Source: JAGNZR01 sp051648485 (lineage in GTDB: Bacteria > Fusobacteriota > Fusobacteriia > Fusobacteriales > Fusobacteriaceae). Taken from it: 17,509 nucleotides of DNA. The number at the start of each line of letters is the position of its first letter. The stretch's first letter is position 1. Made by a program: the position numbers and the translations under genes. Positions 13,157 to 17,509 of this stretch are shown in pieces. The notes beneath the pieces were generated by a model that did no database searches, was not told where the DNA came from, and saw nothing but the letters and a program-made list of their open reading frames with translations. Where the stretch lies: assembly GCA_051648485.1 (NCBI GenBank), contig JBOFFH010000074.1:1-17509 (forward strand). Direction: 5' to 3'.

Positions 13157-14176
13157 TTAATTTTCTCCTTTTATTTCAATATATATAACATCTTCTTTAC
13201 AATACATTATATATATTTTACTGAATTTAGTCAATTCAAAATCAACTTTATTTTGCTTTATAACTATTTTTTTTCCTGTTAAAAGCTCAGTATTTATTTC
13301 ATAAAAACCACTTTTGAAATAGTAATCCAAAATCGTTACTTCTATTTTTTTTGTATTTTCTTCTGAAACACAATTTTGAGACAATCTTAAATCTTCACTT
13401 CTCAAAGCTAAGTATTCAAACTTCAATTTAGAATCTAAATTTAGGATTTCTTTAGCTTCTTCTTTAGTAAAAATATTGTTTATACCTAAAAAATTAGCCA
13501 CAAAAACTGAATTTGGAAAATCATAAAGATTTTTAGGTGTATCTATTTGAACTATCTCACCTTTTTTCATTATTCCTATTCTGTCAGAAATATAAAAAGC
13601 TTCATCCCTGTCGTGTGTTATAAAAAGAACTGTCAGATTTTTTTCAATTTGAATCTCTTTTATTTTTTCTTGCAAACGATTTCTAAGAGGTGGGTCTAAT
13701 GCTGAGAATGGTTCATCCATCAAAATAAATTTTGGTTCATTCACCAAAGATCTAGCAATAGCCACTCTTTGTTTTTGTCCTCCGCTGAGCTCGAAAGGAT
13801 ATTTTTTTTCTAATCCCATGAGTTCTAAAAGTTTCACTGCTTCTTTTACTCTTTTTTGTTCTTCTAATTTTCCCAACTTTTTAAATCTTACTCCAAAACG
13901 AATATTTTCCCAAAGATTTAGATGGTTTAGAAGTAGGGGTTCTTGGAAAACCATTGATATCTCTCCAAGTTTTAAAGCAAGCTTTATATCTTTTCCATTT
14001 AAGAGTACTTCTCCAGTGTAATTTTCGTCTAAAGCACCAGCTATTTTAAGCAATGTAGTTTTTCCTGAACCCGATTCTCCTAAGATAGTCAAAAATTCTC
14101 CCTCAGCAATTTCAAGATTCAAATTTTCTATTTTAAAATCTTTATAACTTTTATTTAAATTTTTAATTCGAAACAA
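13157..14176 (-). CDS. ABC transporter ATPase (YnjD-position subunit)
   Basis: Powers import of the substrate bound by the lipoprotein encoded upstream. It has Walker A GESGSGKT (33-40), Q-loop VFQEP (Q78), signature LSGGQKQR (130-137), Walker B FILMDEP (150-156) with D-loop SALD, and H-loop FITHDRDEAF. The C-terminal ~90 residues (ALRSEDLRLS onward) look like a TOBE-type regulatory/dimer domain; E. coli YnjD is shorter and lacks it, so this subunit is closer to PotA/FbpC-like ATPases. The start is TTG at 14174-14176, supported by GGAGG six nt upstream inside the end of the permease gene, only 1 nt after its stop. A TTG start may keep ATPase levels in check. Confidence 0.93.
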   Translation of the reverse strand: MFRIKNLNKSYKDFKIENLNLEIAEGEFLTILGESGSGKTTLLKIAGALDENYTGEVLLNGKDIKLALKLGEISMVFQEPLLLNHLNLWENIRFGVRFKKLGKLEEQKRVKEAVKLLELMGLEKKYPFELSGGQKQRVAIARSLVNEPKFILMDEPFSALDPPLRNRLQEKIKEIQIEKNLTVLFITHDRDEAFYISDRIGIMKKGEIVQIDTPKNLYDFPNSVFVANFLGINNIFTKEEAKEILNLDSKLKFEYLALRSEDLRLSQNCVSEENTKKIEVTILDYYFKSGFYEINTELLTGKKIVIKQNKVDFELTKFSKIYIMYCKEDVIYIEIKGEN

Positions 14177-14177
14177 A

Positions 14178-14927
14178 TCAAACCTCCGCTGTTACATATA
14201 TTTTTTTCGTGAATTTTTCAAATAAAAATATAAATGAAAAATTTACAACTATAAATATAATACTTAAAATACTACTTATTCTAAAATTTCCTCCTGAGAT
14301 ATACGGATAAATTATTATAGAAAGAGTAATTACCTTGCCTCCACCTATAATAAGAGTTGTTACATATTGGGCAAAAGAGATTATTATAACTAAACTTGAA
14401 CCTACTATAAAAGATGGAAAAAGTTTAGGTAAAGTGATATTAAAATATATCTGTAATTCACTAGCATTTACTATTTTCCCTAAATTATAATAACTTTTAT
14501 CTATTGTACCGTAACCTGCCACAACTGCTTTTATAAAATATGGTAACGTTAAAACAGTGTGAATCAGTACTACCCCTAAAATAGTTTCACTCAAATTCAG
14601 TTTTATAAAAGTAAAATGAATTCCTAAAGTTATTATAAATCCTGGAACTATAAGAGGTAGATATAGCAGTCCATTTATATATTTTACATACCACAGTTCA
14701 TTTTTATTCAAAACTGAAGAAGCTGGAACTCCTATTATAAAATTGAAAATTAAAGTTAAACCTGCTATTTTTAAAGTGTTTATTACTGCTAAATAAATTT
14801 CTTTATTCATGAGTATTTCTAACCATTTGTCTAAGGAACGTGCTTCATAAAACAAAGCTATAAAAGGCATTATAAATACTCCAACTATAGACAAAATCAA
14901 TATTTTCTTTATATTTTCTTTTATCAT
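14178..14927 (-). CDS. ABC transporter permease (second half of YnjC-like pair)
   Basis: A 249-residue inner-membrane protein with about six membrane helices. The cytoplasmic EAA-type loop that docks on the ATPase is visible as NASELQIYFNITLPKLFPSFI (~148-168, with the conserved LP). It starts with ATG 1 nt after the preceding permease stop (TGATATG), which indicates translational coupling. In E. coli the equivalent YnjC is one fused ~511-residue protein; here the two halves are separate genes. It should form a heterodimer with the product of 14929-15816. Confidence 0.9.
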   Translation of the reverse strand: MIKENIKKILILSIVGVFIMPFIALFYEARSLDKWLEILMNKEIYLAVINTLKIAGLTLIFNFIIGVPASSVLNKNELWYVKYINGLLYLPLIVPGFIITLGIHFTFIKLNLSETILGVVLIHTVLTLPYFIKAVVAGYGTIDKSYYNLGKIVNASELQIYFNITLPKLFPSFIVGSSLVIIISFAQYVTTLIIGGGKVITLSIIIYPYISGGNFRISSILSIIFIVVNFSFIFLFEKFTKKIYVTAEV

Positions 14928-14928
14928 A

Positions 14929-15816
14929 TCAATCCCACCCTACAATATCTTTTTTTATCCATTTACTAGCTAAAAAATATGAAATTCCACCTAAACCTAC
15001 AGAGGCAAAAGTAATTAGTACATTGAGTGCCATAAGAACTCCTCTACTTTCTAATCCACCGTGGATACAAAGTTCATAGGCATACAAAGACAGTGTCTTA
15101 GGATAGGTCACGCCCAGTATATATGGTGTTTCAAACGATGTGAATATATAAGTGAAAACAATTATGTAAGAAGTAATTAGTCCTGGAGCTAAAATATTGA
15201 ATACAACTGTTCTAAAAAATTGACCTTCACTTATATTTAATATTTTTTTTAGATCTCTCCATTTTTTCTCCACTTTAAAAAGTGTTCCCACACTCATAGC
15301 CACAATAAAAGCTGAACTTTTCCATATATAGGTACAAATCATTCCTACACCATGCTTATCGTTAGTCAAAACAGGAAATTCTTCATGATTATTTATGAAT
15401 CCAATTTTAAAAACAAATTGACTGAGAATTCCTCTTTGAGATAAAAGTGCCAATATCATATATGTTCCAATGATGTAAGGAACTAATAGTGGAATTTCTA
15501 CAACTTTTTTAAAAAATTCATTATTTATAAATTTTAAATTTATATTACTATATATAAAATATAAAATTAAAACTGAAATCAGGGCTGAAGCTAACGAAGA
15601 AATAAACGTTAATTTTAAAGTATAAATGAATGAATCTTTAAATTCAGATGTTTGAATTAATTTTTTGTAAAATTCAAAAGTAAATTCATCAATTCCTACT
15701 ATTTTGTTGAAACCTAAACTACCCATAACCCCATAAATAATAGAATATACAAAGCAAATACTCATCATTAATGCTAAAGGTGCTAATAAAATTATGTTAT
15801 AACATTTTCTTTTCAT
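14929..15816 (-). CDS. ABC transporter permease (first half of YnjC-like pair)
   Basis: About 295 residues and six membrane helices. The EAA-like loop is LNISEGQFFRTVVFNILAPG (~192-211 of the chosen protein), followed by LITSYIIVFTYIFTSFETPY, typical of the PotB/FbpB type. I start it at ATG 15816, one nt after the substrate-binding protein stop (TAAAATG), consistent with stop-restart coupling. An in-frame TTG at 15837 would overlap the upstream gene by 20 nt and add seven residues without a good ribosome binding site. It pairs with the next permease. Confidence 0.9.
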   Translation of the reverse strand: MKRKCYNIILLAPLALMMSICFVYSIIYGVMGSLGFNKIVGIDEFTFEFYKKLIQTSEFKDSFIYTLKLTFISSLASALISVLILYFIYSNINLKFINNEFFKKVVEIPLLVPYIIGTYMILALLSQRGILSQFVFKIGFINNHEEFPVLTNDKHGVGMICTYIWKSSAFIVAMSVGTLFKVEKKWRDLKKILNISEGQFFRTVVFNILAPGLITSYIIVFTYIFTSFETPYILGVTYPKTLSLYAYELCIHGGLESRGVLMALNVLITFASVGLGGISYFLASKWIKKDIVGWD

Positions 15817-15817
15817 T

Positions 15818-17032
15818 TTATTTTTTATTTTTTCCAACGTTCTCTAACCATCCTTCTTGGATAATTTTTAATTTAGCAGGAGACAATTCATCCACTCTTT
15901 TTTTAGATAACTCTTCTAAGCTTGGAAGATTGCTGTTTCTATCAACACTAAACTTATTAACTTCTTCTTGAGACAGCTCAATCATATCCAAGACTGTCCA
16001 ATCTCCCCAAAACTCAGGATTTTGTTTTAACTCTTGAGCTTCACTAGAAATTAGATAGTTTATTAGTACCAGTGCCCCACTTTTATTCGGAGCATTAGCT
16101 GGAATTGCTAAGTAATGATTGTTGAAAAGTGTTCCTTTATTTAGTAAAAAACTTTTAGCATGGATTGGGTAATCTTTAGTGGCTATTTTTGAATTTACTT
16201 TATTGATTGTATATCCCATAGAGATATCTAGCTCTCCTGTTTGGAACATAGAATCTAATTTCCCCTCCCCTTCTGGATAAGTTGCTCCTTGACGCCACAA
16301 ATAAGGTTTCAACTCATTTAAATAACTCCAAACTACCATTAATTCTTTTTTTAGTTCATCATTTGTTAAACTGTTAATTTTTTCGTTGCCAATTATATCT
16401 ATAGCTATATTTCTTACAAAAGCATTTCCTGTATGGTCTGTCACTACAGGATAAGTGAATTTTCCAGGGTTATTTTTTACATACTCTAAAAGAGTGGATG
16501 AATCTAGGAATGGAAGCCCGTCTTTTTCACCTCTGTATATAAAATTAAATTGAGATTCACCCCAAGGAACTTCCATTCCTAAAATAGGTTCACCAAAATC
16601 CTTTTTCATCGTGGATTTTTTTAACAGTTTGACATTAGGTAAATTTTTGCTAAAATCTCCCCAAAGAAGCCCACCATCTTTAAGAGTTTTAAAATTTTCA
16701 CCATTTATCCAAATAACATCTATTGTTCCCCTTTTTTTTCCAGCAGATTTTTCTACTATAAGTTTATTTACAAAATCTTGAGCATTCATTGGAATACGAT
16801 TCAGTTTTAAATCGTATTTATCTTTAAGTCTAACCACGATTTGTTTATCCATAAATTTATTTATCTCTTCTGAACCACCATACATATAAATACTGACTTC
16901 TGTTCCTTTGGCATTTTCAGATATTGATTTATAGTTGTACTCTAAATTAATATCTGCATCAGCTTTATTTTCTTTTCCACAAGCTATTAAAGCTAACACT
17001 GCTAATATTAATATTTTTTTTATATTCCCCAC
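15818..17032 (-). CDS. YnjB-like substrate-binding lipoprotein of ABC transporter
   Basis: The 404-residue extracytoplasmic binding protein starts at GTG 17032 (AGGGG 7 nt upstream) and has a lipoprotein signal: MGNIKKILILAVLALIA then C18 in a L-I-A-C lipobox. The mature part carries the segment DVIWINGENFKTLKDGGLLWGDFSKNLPN (~102-130), which I associate with E. coli YnjB (COG4134), and a hinge-type layout of class II binding proteins (GYTINKVNSK, LAIPANAPNKSGALVLINYL). The E. coli substrate is not firmly known. It is 10 bp downstream of the TVP38/TMEM64 gene, as part of a five- or six-gene operon. The YnjB assignment relies on memory of the motif; a thiamine/spermidine-type binding protein is the alternative. 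Confidence 0.8.
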   Translation of the reverse strand: MGNIKKILILAVLALIACGKENKADADINLEYNYKSISENAKGTEVSIYMYGGSEEINKFMDKQIVVRLKDKYDLKLNRIPMNAQDFVNKLIVEKSAGKKRGTIDVIWINGENFKTLKDGGLLWGDFSKNLPNVKLLKKSTMKKDFGEPILGMEVPWGESQFNFIYRGEKDGLPFLDSSTLLEYVKNNPGKFTYPVVTDHTGNAFVRNIAIDIIGNEKINSLTNDELKKELMVVWSYLNELKPYLWRQGATYPEGEGKLDSMFQTGELDISMGYTINKVNSKIATKDYPIHAKSFLLNKGTLFNNHYLAIPANAPNKSGALVLINYLISSEAQELKQNPEFWGDWTVLDMIELSQEEVNKFSVDRNSNLPSLEELSKKRVDELSPAKLKIIQEGWLENVGKNKK

Positions 17033-17042
17033 TGTTTCACCC

Positions 17043-17509
17043 CTATTTTTTTTTACTATTTTTAGATATAATCTTTGTGATTATTGTCAAAGCGAATAAT
17101 ATCAATGAAGCTATCACTGAATATTTTATGGCTGTTTTTTTGTCTCCTGAAGCTACAGCACCAGCTAAAATAACAAAAACTGATGTTCCAGGCAAAATAA
17201 ACGTCGTTGATAACAACCAATATTTTAAAAAACTTATATCGGTTAATCCATAGACATAATTTTGAATTCCAAAAGGAAAAACTGGAAGTAATCTTGTTGT
17301 TGCAAGGATAAACCACCCTTCATTTTTAACACCTTCATTTATTCTTTTGAAATTATCTGTATTTCCAAACTTATTTTCAATAGGTTTTCTAGCAACATAT
17401 CTCGCTATTAAAAAAGAAAAAGCCAAGCCTAATGAAGCTCCTATTACAGTGTAAACAACTCCCAAAATTGGTCCAAATACTATTCCACCTACAAGAGTTA
17501 TTGGTAAAG
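17043..17509 (-). CDS. TVP38/TMEM64 (SNARE-associated/VTT) family membrane protein, partial
   Basis: The frame stays open to the window edge, so the N-terminus is missing; about 154 C-terminal residues are visible. They include LPITLVGGIVFGPILGVVYT (upstream end, 'GGxxFGxxxG' motif), IGASLGLAFSFLIARYVARK, and TRLLPVFPFGIQNYVYGLTDISFLKYW, the hallmark of TVP38/DedA-like membrane proteins, then two further helices and a lysine tail. The first residue of the obvious open segment (TTG 17465) is not the real start because the conserved motif continues upstream of it. The family is related to E. coli YdjX/YdjZ. It is adjacent to a YnjB-like gene, as in the E. coli ydjXYZ-ynjABCDE order. The role is probably in membrane transport or lipid handling and is not established. 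Confidence 0.88.
   Translation of the reverse strand, partial: LPITLVGGIVFGPILGVVYTVIGASLGLAFSFLIARYVARKPIENKFGNTDNFKRINEGVKNEGWFILATTRLLPVFPFGIQNYVYGLTDISFLKYWLLSTTFILPGTSVFVILAGAVASGDKKTAIKYSVIASLILFALTIITKIISKNSKKK

Noticed and set aside
1..17509. CRISPR arrays, insertion sequences, tRNA or rRNA genes
   Set aside because: No regularly spaced repeats, transposase motifs, terminal inverted repeats or cloverleaf-like sequences were seen; gene order and composition look uniform throughout.

Overview
The window is a compact, very AT-rich bacterial chromosome segment. Short intergenic gaps, strong AGGAGG-type ribosome binding sites, near-consensus TTGACA/TATAAT promoters and protein styles (lysine/glutamate/isoleucine rich, AGA arginine codons) suggest Fusobacteriota, something like Fusobacterium, Cetobacterium or a relative. 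That assignment rests on impression, not on a search; a low-GC Firmicute is the alternative. Nothing looks like a phage, transposon, CRISPR array, tRNA or rRNA.

Left part (1-2890): on the minus strand are the N-terminus of a TldD-type protease, xanthine phosphoribosyltransferase (xpt) behind a complete guanine riboswitch with terminator and visible antiterminator, a small conserved-looking unknown protein, and DNA polymerase IV (dinB). A 52-codon plus-strand gene with its own ribosome binding site diverges from dinB and ends at a bidirectional terminator.

Centre-left (2925-9566): on the minus strand are lon, then a two-gene operon with its own promoter and an operator-like palindrome. The operon encodes a 554-residue protein that I read as a degenerate SIR2-like domain plus an acidic linker and a novel C-terminal domain, followed 13 bp later by a single-domain RelA/SpoT alarmone synthetase. 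Next is a UPF0371/DUF1846 gene whose leader has a near-consensus promoter followed by a strong terminator placed before the start codon. That leader is either an attenuator or a separate ~110-nt small RNA.

Centre-right (9707-12239): on the plus strand are a cardiolipin synthase with two HKD motifs, a PHP-domain phosphoesterase and a one-helix membrane peptide. They meet the next operon at a 19-bp perfect bidirectional terminator.

Right part (12285-17509): one tightly packed minus-strand operon encodes a TVP38/TMEM64 membrane protein (cut by the window edge), a substrate-binding lipoprotein of the YnjB type, two ABC permeases, an ABC ATPase and a TauE/SafE-family exporter. The order TVP38-YnjB-YnjC-YnjD recalls E. 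coli ydjXYZ-ynjABCDE. TauE/SafE here and the rhodanese YnjE there both point to a sulfur-containing substrate, which is inference.

The two most interesting items are the alarmone-synthetase/degenerate-SIR2 operon (4680-7193) and the promoter-terminator leader before UPF0371 (4522-4665).
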